The notes under the pieces are model-generated. The model saw only the letters and a program-made list of their open reading frames with translations, made no database searches and was not told the origin of the DNA. From an uncultured Lentisphaeria bacterium (lineage in GTDB: Bacteria > Verrucomicrobiota > Lentisphaeria > Victivallales > Victivallaceae), in the NCBI GenBank assembly GCA_903821255.1, contig CAIJKT010000116.1:1-5188 (forward strand): a stretch of DNA of 5,188 nt. The letters run 5' to 3'. A program made the translations under genes and the position numbers. Within the stretch, counting starts at the first letter, position 1. Every line of letters starts with the position of its first letter. This document shows, in pieces, positions 1-5,059 of the stretch.

Positions 1-365
1 AGGACGACTATTACACGTTTGAACTGCAAGCCTCGACGGCGGTGACGCTTGATCTGACCAGCATGAACTCCAACGTCAACTTGTATCTGTACGACAGCAA
101 AAACAAGCAGCAGGCGGCATCCGCGAAGAGCGGCAACACCGATGAGAGCATCACCAAAACGCTGGCGATTGGCAAGTATTACGTCAAGGCGACGCTGGCC
201 GGCAAGGAGAATACGGACTACATTCTGAATTTCAATATCGATCCGTCGGCATTCAAGGCTGGCAGCCTGAAACTGTCCAGCGCGGCCAGTCCGTTGGTAG
301 GCGGCGCGGATACGGCGCTGACCGGTGATCCGCTGAAGAAAAGCAATGGGCTGCTGGCCAGTTAA
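1..365 (+). CDS. C-terminal fragment of exported protein with PPC-like domain (5' end outside window)
   Basis: The frame is open from base 3 and ends at TAA 363-365, giving 120 residues of a longer protein. Residues 1-80 have the pattern of a bacterial pre-peptidase C-terminal (PPC) domain: a DDYYTF opening strand, V-T-L-D-L, then N-V-N-L-Y-L-Y-D where PPC domains usually have D-x-D-L-Y-L-Y-D, then D-E-S-I, then G-K-Y-Y-V-K-A and a closing Y-I-L-N-F strand. PPC domains are small extracellular beta-sandwiches attached to secreted peptidases and other exported enzymes. They are often removed on maturation and have no catalytic role themselves. Residues 81-120 are a Ser/Ala/Leu/Gly-rich tail with no visible membrane anchor or sorting motif. 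The GTG at 42 lies inside the domain and is not a start. The main enzymatic domain, and so the function, lies upstream of the window. The domain call is fairly confident; the protein's identity is unknown. Confidence 0.72.
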   Translation, partial: DDYYTFELQASTAVTLDLTSMNSNVNLYLYDSKNKQQAASAKSGNTDESITKTLAIGKYYVKATLAGKENTDYILNFNIDPSAFKAGSLKLSSAASPLVGGADTALTGDPLKKSNGLLAS

Positions 366-420
366 TTCTAAGCAGGCGCAGACAGGAAACGAAGGATTCT
401 ACCGTTCCGCCGGTGGATCA

Positions 421-451
421 CGTCTCCGTCCGACGGAGAGCGAAGTTTTTT
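421..451 (+). terminator. Probable rho-independent terminator of the PPC-domain gene
   Basis: TCTCCG (423-428) and CGGAGA (434-439) pair around a 5-base loop. C421-G442 and G422-C441 extend the stem past a bulged G440. After a 3-base AAG, a run of six T (446-451) follows. It lies 55 bases after the stop codon, in the right orientation for the upstream gene. The bulge and the short gap before the T run make it weaker than the terminator at 3271. Confidence 0.55.
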
Positions 452-534
452 GTGCAGGATAAACCAGACAGTTATCGGTTCTATTGCATTGCGGGGCTGA
501 ATTCACGATGCAGCAGATGATGGACGGAGGCGGT

Positions 535-1089
535 TTATTCGGCGTGTTTTAGGAGGGCGGTGAAGGCGATCTGGAGAATTTGGAGGGTCCATTCGGCATC
601 GGCGGCGGCGCGATGGGCCTGCATGGCTTCAAAACTCTCATCCAGTTGAAACGTGCGGCGCAGATTCTGCAGGCTGTAACTGGGCAGGCCGCGATAGGCT
701 TCCTTCATCAGCCGGATGGAATCGAGCGTTTTGCCTTTCCAGAGTTCCAAGCCGCTGCGGGCTAAACTTTCCTGCAGAAACCCCAGGTCGAAACGGGCGT
801 TGTGCGCCACCAGGATGCTGCCTCTGGCCATGTTCAGGAATTTGTACCCGACTTCGTGAAACTTCGGCGCATCCGCGACCATTTCATCGGTAATCAGATG
901 AACACACGAGACCTGCGGCGGAATCGGGCAGCCGGGGTTGACCAGCGACTGAAAACGCGTGATTTCCCCGTTCAAATCAATCCGCACCGCCGCAACTTCG
1001 ACAATGCGGTCGCGCGCCGGACTCATGCCGGTCGTTTCAACGTCGAACACCGTAAAGGGTCCGAATTCATGCCATTTTTTTGACGACAT
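535..1089 (-). CDS. DnaQ-like DEDDh 3'-5' exonuclease (DNA polymerase III epsilon-type domain)
   Basis: A 184-residue protein consisting almost entirely of one DEDDh exonuclease fold. It would remove nucleotides from 3' ends using two metal ions, in DNA proofreading/repair or RNA trimming. All three motifs are intact: Exo I F-D-V-E-T-T-G (D16, E18), Exo II H-N-A-R-F-D (D101) and Exo III H-R-A-A-A-D (H159, D164), with the histidine typical of the DEDDh subgroup. The segment V-H-L-I-T-D-E matches the usual V-H-G-I-T-D-E with Leu replacing Gly. There is no polymerase, GIY-YIG, BRCT or helicase domain, so it may be the replicative epsilon subunit or a stand-alone paralogue; the sequence does not decide this. 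I start it at ATG 1089-1087, preceded by purine-rich GGAAAG with 6-base spacing. An in-frame TTG at 1119 would sit almost at the predicted transcription start and adds unconserved residues. It is transcribed alone, downstream of the galE terminator. No clear terminator follows its stop. Confidence 0.9.
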   Translation of the reverse strand: MSSKKWHEFGPFTVFDVETTGMSPARDRIVEVAAVRIDLNGEITRFQSLVNPGCPIPPQVSCVHLITDEMVADAPKFHEVGYKFLNMARGSILVAHNARFDLGFLQESLARSGLELWKGKTLDSIRLMKEAYRGLPSYSLQNLRRTFQLDESFEAMQAHRAAADAEWTLQILQIAFTALLKHAE

Positions 1090-1127
1090 CGCTCTCTTTC
1101 CGCATAGTTGTAAAATCAACGATCTTT

Positions 1128-1155
1128 ATTGTATCCGCCGGCGGGAAAATATCAA
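1128..1155 (-). promoter_or_regulatory. Sigma70-type promoter of the exonuclease gene
   Basis: Reading the minus strand, TTGATA (1155-1150; 5 of 6 to TTGACA) is followed after 16 bases by TACAAT (1133-1128; 5 of 6 to TATAAT). Transcription would begin near 1121, giving a leader of about 30 bases before the ATG at 1089. It lies just downstream of the galE terminator, which supports independent transcription of the exonuclease. The assignment rests on sequence match only. Confidence 0.6.
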
Positions 1156-1160
1156 CTGCT

Positions 1161-1203
1161 GAAAATATAAATCCGGAATACCGCATAAGTATTCCGGATT
1201 TAT
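1161..1203 (-). terminator. Rho-independent terminator of galE
   Basis: A perfect 15-bp inverted repeat: 1167-1181 pairs with 1189-1203 around a 7-base loop (1182-1188). On the minus strand it begins 20 bases after the galE stop and is followed by ATTTTC (1166-1161), a short T-rich tail continuing from the TTTAT of the stem. On the plus strand only GACGAAC follows, so it works for galE and not for plus-strand transcription. Its arms contain AAATCCGGA, a word also found in two other intergenic regions here. Confidence 0.75.
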
Positions 1204-1223
1204 GACGAACTTATAATCCGCGA

Positions 1224-2195
1224 TTATTCGGCGTAGCCGTTCGGATGCTTCTGCATCCACTTCCACACGGATTCGATAATGGCATTGGCGTTTTCAAACT
1301 GGGGTTTCCAGCCGAGAACTTCTTTGGCGCGGTCGGAACAGGCAATCAGCGTGGCCGGGTCGCCGGCGCGGCGCGGCGCGATTTCCGCCGGAATCGGATG
1401 TCCGGTGACTTCCCTGGCGGCCTGAATGATTTCGTTAACGGTAAGGCCGTTGCCGGTGCCGAGGTTGTAGTGGCCGCTTTCGGGAGCGGTAAGCGCCAGC
1501 ATGTGCGCCTGGGCCAGGTCAAGAATATGGATGTAATCGCGGACGCAGGTGCCGTCTTTGGTTTCATAGTCATTGCCGTAAACCATGATCTTGTCGCGTT
1601 TGCCCTGAGCGACCTGGAGCACCAGCGGAATCAGATGGGTTTCCGGTTTGTGGTCTTCGCCGAAATTGGCGGTGGCGCCGGCGGCGTTAAAGTAACGCAG
1701 CGCCGCATATTTGATGCCGTGAATTTCGTTGTACCAGCGGAGGACTTTTTCAAAACAGAGTTTGGATTCGCCGTAAGGATTGATCGGAACCTGGGCGGCG
1801 GTCTCGCGAATCGGGTTCTCATCAGGCTGTCCGAATGTTGCGGCAGTGCTGGAGAAAACAATCATTTTGACTCCGCCTTCAACTGCGGCGTCGGCCAGGT
1901 TGATGCCGCTTGCTAGGTTGTTGCGGAAATATTTGCCGGGATCTTTCATTGATTCGCCGACCAGCGAGAACGCGGCGAAATGCATGATGGCGTCGAATTT
2001 TTCCTGACGGCACAGCTTAATGATCAAGTCGCGGTTGGCCAGATCGCCTTTGACGAAATCGGCGCGGGTATCGACCGCTTCTTCATGTCCGGTTACGAGC
2101 GAATCGAACACCACGACCTCGTGTTCGTGATCAAGTAAATATTCGGTACAGGCACTGCCGATATAACCGGCGCCGCCGCAGACAAGTACTTTCAT
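1224..2195 (-). CDS. galE: UDP-glucose 4-epimerase
   Basis: A 323-residue extended short-chain dehydrogenase/reductase that interconverts UDP-glucose and UDP-galactose using tightly bound NAD+ (Leloir pathway; supply of galactosyl donors for polysaccharides). The NAD site is G-G-A-G-Y-I-G (G7, G10, G13), with D31 after the second strand to hold the adenine ribose and G-D-L at 50-52. The catalytic residues are T117 in S-S-T-A-A-T-F-G and Y141/K145 in Y-G-E-S-K. R-Y-F-N-A-A-G-A and G-T-C-V-R-D-Y-I-H are typical of GalE and argue against other sugar-nucleotide epimerases. The length is normal (about 325-340). F121 replaces the Tyr common in the S-S-x-A-x-Y-G motif. The ATG at 2195 is preceded by AAAGGGA (AGGG followed by 9 bases). 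No gal operon genes are adjacent: transcription is monocistronic, ending at the hairpin 1167-1203 and diverging from the repeat-protein gene. The exact sugar preference (Glc/Gal versus GlcNAc/GalNAc) cannot be read with certainty. Confidence 0.95.
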   Translation of the reverse strand: MKVLVCGGAGYIGSACTEYLLDHEHEVVVFDSLVTGHEEAVDTRADFVKGDLANRDLIIKLCRQEKFDAIMHFAAFSLVGESMKDPGKYFRNNLASGINLADAAVEGGVKMIVFSSTAATFGQPDENPIRETAAQVPINPYGESKLCFEKVLRWYNEIHGIKYAALRYFNAAGATANFGEDHKPETHLIPLVLQVAQGKRDKIMVYGNDYETKDGTCVRDYIHILDLAQAHMLALTAPESGHYNLGTGNGLTVNEIIQAAREVTGHPIPAEIAPRRAGDPATLIACSDRAKEVLGWKPQFENANAIIESVWKWMQKHPNGYAE

Positions 2196-2245
2196 CTATA
2201 ATTTCCCTTTGCTAGATAATTCATTTTCATACAAAATTTTTGATA

Positions 2246-2295
2246 TAACCTTAAAGATATTGTTCTGAGCGGACAAATCAACTGTCATAAGGTTA
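2246..2295. repeat. Pair of inverted 8-bp boxes in the galE divergent region
   Basis: TAACCTTA at 2246-2253 and its exact reverse complement TAAGGTTA at 2288-2295 have centres 42 bases apart, close to four helical turns. They flank the candidate galE promoter: one is just outside the -35, the other covers the predicted start region. They could be operator half-sites for a regulator of galE or of the divergent gene. Only the symmetry is seen; the role is inferred. Confidence 0.35.
2254..2281 (-). promoter_or_regulatory. Candidate promoter of galE
   Basis: On the minus strand TTGATT (2281-2276; 4 of 6) and TATCTT (2259-2254; 4 of 6) are separated by 16 bases, about 60 bases before the galE start. 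The match is moderate and the region is AT-rich, so chance is a real alternative. It is favoured because two inverted TAACCTTA boxes sit immediately on either side of it. Confidence 0.35.
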
Positions 2296-2439
2296 AAAGT
2301 ATGTAAAAAAAGACAAATAAAAAATTAAAATTTTTTTTGAGAAAGTTTCCGGATTTCTTCATTTGAATACACTCTGCGGCTTTACTTGTGACGGAAATAA
2401 GTTATTTTATATGGGAAATATCCAAAAAAAATATTTTAC

Positions 2440-2443
2440 GGAG
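2440..2443 (+). promoter_or_regulatory. Ribosome binding site that fixes the repeat-protein start
   Basis: GGAG lies 10 bases before ATG 2454 but only 1 base before the alternative in-frame ATG 2445, so the later ATG, which opens directly into the signal peptide, is the better start. Confidence 0.55.
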
Positions 2444-2453
2444 AATGAACCAA

Positions 2454-3248
2454 ATGAAATATCTGCTGAAATTGACTGGAATGTGTCTGGCTGTAGTCAC
2501 CGGGACCCAGCTCTGCAATGCCGGAGCCTTTGAAGACGTTAAAAGCTCTCCTTTTGACGCCGGGATTTACCAGCCGGTCCAATTATTCAATGAATACACC
2601 AATATTTACGGGATGCGCCTTTCCCTGTTCATGACTGAAAACAAGGATGTTTACGGTTTTGACACGGGGCTTGTCACTTTATCCAGAAATTCCTGCGGGA
2701 TGCAGGCGTCAGCGGTAAATATCGCCGATAAAGACAGCGCCGGTCTGGCTTTCGGGATATTCAACTCCGCGGGCAACCGCCTGTTCGGCTGTCAGGCTGG
2801 TTTGTATAACCAGTCCGGAATGAATTATTTTGATAAGACCATCCGCAAGGACTGCACTTCCAAAGGCGTCCAGATCGGCTGGATGAACCATGTGCAGGCG
2901 ATTTTCAAAGGCTGCCAGATCGGGATCGGCAACATCAGCGATTCATATTTCAGCGGAGTGCAGATCGGTTTCGGCAATTATGTTCAGAACGACGACAACT
3001 CGTTTGAAGACTACGACACCGTGGCCACCACTGAAGCCGAAATAAAAGCAATTGAAAAAGCCGACGCCAAAAAGGCTGACGTCAATCCGCCGGACAAGAA
3101 AGCCGGCGACAAGAAGGCCGAGGTAAAAACTCCTGAAGAGAAAAAGATTGAATACATCAAAACCCCGTTCACCTTCCAGTTGGGATTTCTTAATTTCAAC
3201 CCCAAAGGCTTCCTGCCGGTATTCCCGATTTTCAATTTTAGCTGGTAA
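2454..3248 (+). CDS. Exported surface-repeat protein (LA_2272-like G-x-Q-x-G-x-x-N repeats)
   Basis: 264 residues of unknown function. A Sec signal peptide (K2-K6 positive end, hydrophobic 7-17, probable cleavage after A23 in Q-L-C-N-A) sends it out of the cytoplasm. There is no lipobox. The mature part is built of a short beta-strand-like unit G-x-Q-x-G-x-x-N: best copies begin at residues 82, 97, 112, 138, 153 and 168, with weaker ones at 53 and 68 and a last one at F241-N247. The spacing is 15 residues inside each block. An extra 11 residues separate copies 112 and 138, and a long charged insertion (about 179-236, rich in Lys/Asp/Ala/Glu) separates 168 from the last unit. The C terminus, N-P-K-G-F-L-P-V-F-P-I-F-N-F-S-W, is aromatic and ends in Trp, as in proteins inserted in or attached to the outer membrane. 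This resembles the LA_2272 surface-repeat family as I recall it. The start was chosen at ATG 2454 because GGAG (2440-2443) is 10 bases away and the signal peptide begins there; ATG 2445 is too close to GGAG, and GTG 2388 adds a polar leader that spoils the signal. It is monocistronic, with a strong terminator after it. Confidence 0.85.
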   Translation: MKYLLKLTGMCLAVVTGTQLCNAGAFEDVKSSPFDAGIYQPVQLFNEYTNIYGMRLSLFMTENKDVYGFDTGLVTLSRNSCGMQASAVNIADKDSAGLAFGIFNSAGNRLFGCQAGLYNQSGMNYFDKTIRKDCTSKGVQIGWMNHVQAIFKGCQIGIGNISDSYFSGVQIGFGNYVQNDDNSFEDYDTVATTEAEIKAIEKADAKKADVNPPDKKAGDKKAEVKTPEEKKIEYIKTPFTFQLGFLNFNPKGFLPVFPIFNFSW

Positions 3249-3270
3249 TCCGGTTGCATAATATCCACTG

Positions 3271-3304
3271 AACAGCGCGGATTGATTTCCGCGCTGTTTT
3301 TTTT
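3271..3304 (+). terminator. Strong rho-independent terminator after the repeat-protein gene
   Basis: An 11-bp perfect stem, AACAGCGCGGA (3271-3281) with TCCGCGCTGTT (3288-3298), a 6-base loop and a run of eight T (3297-3304). It begins 23 bases after the stop codon. It has T-rich sequence only on the plus-strand side, so it is unidirectional and insulates the downstream flavoprotein gene. Confidence 0.92.
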
Positions 3305-3308
3305 CTTT

Positions 3309-3324
3309 GTAAATCCGGATTTAC
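3309..3324. promoter_or_regulatory. Perfect 16-bp palindrome overlapping a promoter (possible operator)
   Basis: GTAAATCCGGATTTAC is its own reverse complement. It starts 5 bases after the T run of the preceding terminator, and its last five bases fall in the -35 of the candidate promoter for the flavoprotein gene. This position suits a repressor binding as a dimer. No T run follows, so it is not a second terminator. The regulator is unknown. Confidence 0.45.
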
Positions 3325-3347
3325 GGAATATGGTAAACTGATATGAT
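3320..3347 (+). promoter_or_regulatory. Candidate promoter of the PNPOx-like gene
   Basis: TTTACG (3320-3325; 4 of 6) and TATGAT (3342-3347; 5 of 6) are 16 bases apart, directly after the upstream terminator and about 30 bases before the start codon. The strong terminator makes a separate promoter necessary here, which raises confidence above the plain sequence match. Confidence 0.5.
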
Positions 3348-3376
3348 TGATGATAATTAACAGGAGTATATGCGCC

Positions 3377-3844
3377 ATGTCTGAACAGGAAACCTGGCTG
3401 ATGGTCGAAAAGACGCTTGAGACCCAGAAATTCAGCGTGCTGGCGACACTGATGGGCGAATATCCGTACACCGGTGCCGTGGCATTTGCGGCGCCGCCGG
3501 ATGCTAAATATATTGTTTTCGCCACGCCCAGGCACACCCGCAAATACGTCAATTTAAAAAGCCATCCGAAAGCCTCTGTATTTGTCAGCAATGCCGTCAA
3601 CCAGGCGGATGATATTCTCGGGGCAATCGGGATTACCGCAGTCGGCGATATCGAAGAACTGCATCATACGCCGGGCAATCAGCACTATTATGACCTGCTT
3701 TGCAACAAGCACCCTTACTTGAAAGAGTTTATAGATTCTGACTCCACCGCAATATTCAGGCTGAATGTGCTGAAGTATTACGTCGTCCGGGATTTCCAGC
3801 GGGTTTTCGAGTTCCACATGCAGGATAAAGATACAAATCTTTAA
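3377..3844 (+). CDS. Pyridoxamine 5'-phosphate oxidase-like flavin-binding split-barrel protein
   Basis: 155 residues, cytoplasmic, no signal peptide. The N-terminal half follows the PNPOx-like split-barrel plan: helix (4-17), strand F-S-V-L-A-T, then Y-P-Y-T-G-A-V-A-F, then I-V-F-A-T-P-R-H-T-R-K-Y-V-N-L-K (46-61), then H-P-K-A-S-V-F-V-S-N. The R-x-T-R-K stretch (52-56) is where family members bind the FMN phosphate. I-T-A-V-G-D-I-E (86-93) is the usual following strand, and a family-variable C-terminal part follows. Such proteins bind FMN, F420 or haem and act as oxidases, reductases or haem-degrading enzymes. It is shorter than true PdxH (about 210-220) and lacks the PdxH C-terminal region, so a role in vitamin B6 synthesis should not be assumed. 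AGGAG (3362-3366) lies 10 bases before ATG 3377, which sets the start; the in-frame ATG 3347 falls in the promoter -10 and has no binding site. It is transcribed alone and converges with the MoxR gene, 25 bases apart at their 3' ends. Confidence 0.82.
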   Translation: MSEQETWLMVEKTLETQKFSVLATLMGEYPYTGAVAFAAPPDAKYIVFATPRHTRKYVNLKSHPKASVFVSNAVNQADDILGAIGITAVGDIEELHHTPGNQHYYDLLCNKHPYLKEFIDSDSTAIFRLNVLKYYVVRDFQRVFEFHMQDKDTNL

Positions 3845-3869
3845 TCCGGCGCACCGGCAGGGGGTGACT

Positions 3870-4811
3870 TTACACCGGAGCTTTCGTGTTATCAACTATT
3901 TCGGCGACAACCGCCTGATTGGTCACCCCGGAGTATTTAGTTTTATTGTCGATGATAATGCGGTGCGGCAGCACGACTTTAGCCAGCCGTTTGACGTCAT
4001 CCGGCAGCACAAAATCACGGCCTTCAAGAAAGGCGTTCGCCTGGCAGCAGCGGGAAAGAATCAATAATGCGCGCGGACTGGCGCCAAGCATTATGCGGCT
4101 GTCCGAACGGGTGGCGCGGATCAGCCGGAGCATATATTCGGCAACGGATTTTTCCAGCCCGACTTTTTTCACCAGCTCGTGGATCTGGAGGATCTCCTGA
4201 CAATTCAGGACAGGGACAATATCGGCCGCCGGATCATGTTCTGTCCGGTCGAAAAGAATTGCCAGTTCGTCATTTTCATCCGGATATCCCAGCGACAACT
4301 GCATCGCGAACCGGTCCAACTGGGCCTCCGGCAGCGGATATGTCCCCTGATATTCAATCGGGTTTTCGGTGGCGATCACCATGAACGGCAGCGGCAGCGC
4401 GTGAGCCTGTCCGTCAATTGAAACCTGATGCTCGCTCATGGCCTCCAGCAGGGCGGATTGTGTCCGCGGCGATGCCCGGTTGATTTCGTCCGCCAGCAGG
4501 ATATTGGTGAACACCGGCCCGCGCCGGAAGTAAAAGTTAGCGTCGCGCGGGTTGTAAATCGAACTGCCCAGAATATCCGCCGGCAGCAGATCGGGGGTGA
4601 ACTGAACCCGGTTGAATATGCCGTCGATGGAGGCGGCCAGCGCTTTCGCCAGCGTGGTTTTGCCGACCCCCGGAACGTCCTCCATTAAAACATTGCCGCC
4701 GGCCGCCAGCGCCGCAATCAGCAGATCAACAATATCGCTTTTCCCTCTGATCACTTTCGTGAGATTTCTTTTCAAATCGTTAATTTTTTGTCTGAGCAGC
4801 TCTGTTTCCAT
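3870..4811 (-). CDS. MoxR-family AAA+ ATPase
   Basis: A 313-residue AAA+ ATPase of the MoxR branch; these act as chaperone-like remodelling machines that activate or assemble partner proteins, often with vWA-domain proteins. Motifs in order: Walker A V-P-G-V-G-K-T (46-52; K51), R-V-Q-F-T-P-D-L-L-P-A-D-I (68-80), Walker B L-L-A-D-E-I-N-R-A (105-113; D108, E109), Q-S-A-L-L-E-A-M-S-E (118-127), sensor 1 A-T-E-N-P (147-151; N150), arginine finger region L-P-E-A-Q-L-D-R-F (160-168; R167) and sensor 2 G-A-S-P-R-A (243-248; R247). All are intact, so it should be active. The start is ATG 4811, with AGGG (4822-4819) 7 bases upstream, and gives the normal short N terminus. Earlier in-frame ATGs (4850, 4943) lack binding sites. 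The usual downstream partners (DUF58, transglutaminase-like or vWA genes) are absent: the next gene downstream is convergent and the upstream one divergent. No strong terminator is seen after its stop. Confidence 0.93.
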   Translation of the reverse strand: METELLRQKINDLKRNLTKVIRGKSDIVDLLIAALAAGGNVLMEDVPGVGKTTLAKALAASIDGIFNRVQFTPDLLPADILGSSIYNPRDANFYFRRGPVFTNILLADEINRASPRTQSALLEAMSEHQVSIDGQAHALPLPFMVIATENPIEYQGTYPLPEAQLDRFAMQLSLGYPDENDELAILFDRTEHDPAADIVPVLNCQEILQIHELVKKVGLEKSVAEYMLRLIRATRSDSRIMLGASPRALLILSRCCQANAFLEGRDFVLPDDVKRLAKVVLPHRIIIDNKTKYSGVTNQAVVAEIVDNTKAPV

Positions 4812-4922
4812 CTTTATTCCCTGTCTTTTGCCGGCGTACACAAAACTCATACCGTAATATAACCAGAACGGCAAAAACCGCGAATGCCGCAGAAAAAAAC
4901 TTTGATAAATTTTATTCCCGAC

Positions 4923-5026
4923 CACTGAATTTTGCAGAAACAAAAATAAATCTTCACCGTTTTTTAAAGGTTTAAATTTGACAAAAGATTTAAATGCGCT
5001 ATTTATAAATTCAGTGATGATTCAGT
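4923..5026. repeat. Three ATTCAGT boxes in the moxR divergent region
   Basis: ATTCAGT occurs at 5009-5015 and 5020-5026 as a direct repeat with an 11-base period, and inverted as ACTGAAT at 4924-4930. The match of the outer pair extends to 10 bases (CACTGAATTT 4923-4932; AAATTCAGTG 5007-5016), with centres 84 bases apart. The two direct copies lie between the candidate promoter and the start of the secreted-protein gene. They could be binding sites for a regulator of one or both divergent genes. Confidence 0.35.
4978..5009 (+). promoter_or_regulatory. Candidate promoter of the secreted-protein gene
   Basis: A perfect -35 TTGACA (4978-4983) lies in AT-rich DNA. The -10 is ambiguous: TATTTA (5000-5005) has the right 16-base spacing but a poor match, while TATAAA (5004-5009) matches better at 20 bases, which is too long for a standard promoter. 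The upstream region contains two TTTAAA words (4963, 4971) that could act as an UP-type AT element. Confidence 0.45.
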
Positions 5027-5044
5027 AAAATTTAGAAACAACAT

Positions 5045-5051
5045 AAGGAGG
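5045..5051 (+). promoter_or_regulatory. Near-perfect Shine-Dalgarno sequence
   Basis: AAGGAGG is 8 bases before ATG 5060 and is the best ribosome binding site in the window, suggesting strong translation of the exported product. An ATG at 5052 directly abuts it and opens only three codons before TGA, so it is not the start. Confidence 0.85.
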
Positions 5052-5059
5052 ATGCAAGG

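Noticed and set aside
508..552. Short plus-strand reading frame of 14 codons starting with two glutamines after Met
   Set aside because: No ribosome binding site, Gly-rich chance-like sequence, and it overlaps the end of the exonuclease gene.
1090..1119. TTG start at 1119 for the exonuclease
   Set aside because: It lies within a few bases of the predicted transcription start and adds a Cys-containing leader not expected in the family.
535..1234. Identical 11-base string TTATTCGGCGT at the ends of both the exonuclease and galE genes
   Set aside because: It is explained by both proteins ending Ala-Glu-stop with the same codons; the identity does not extend beyond it.
1245..1916. Long plus-strand open frame opposite galE, and similar frames opposite the exonuclease, repeat protein and MoxR
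   Set aside because: They are shadows of well-identified genes on the other strand, with no recognisable domains or ribosome binding sites.
2304..2339. A/T homopolymer tract as a terminator or origin-like element
   Set aside because: It has no GC-containing stem and no DnaA-type boxes; it is at most a flexible or curved AT-rich promoter region.
2388..2453. Extension of the repeat-protein gene to GTG 2388
   Set aside because: It would bury the signal peptide behind 22 mostly polar residues; GGAG before ATG 2454 explains translation better.
3347..3376. Extension of the flavoprotein gene to ATG 3347
   Set aside because: This ATG overlaps the candidate -10 and has no ribosome binding site, while AGGAG sits in front of ATG 3377. 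The ATG at 3370 is out of frame.
3846..3869. CCGG-TGCG-CCGG hairpin between the convergent flavoprotein and MoxR genes as a shared terminator
   Set aside because: The stem is only 4 bp and no T run follows on either strand.
4812..4943. N-terminal extension of the MoxR reading frame to ATG 4943 or 4850
   Set aside because: There is no ribosome binding site at either ATG, the extra residues are aromatic and unlike the family, and ATG 4811 has AGGG at 7-base spacing with the usual N terminus after it.
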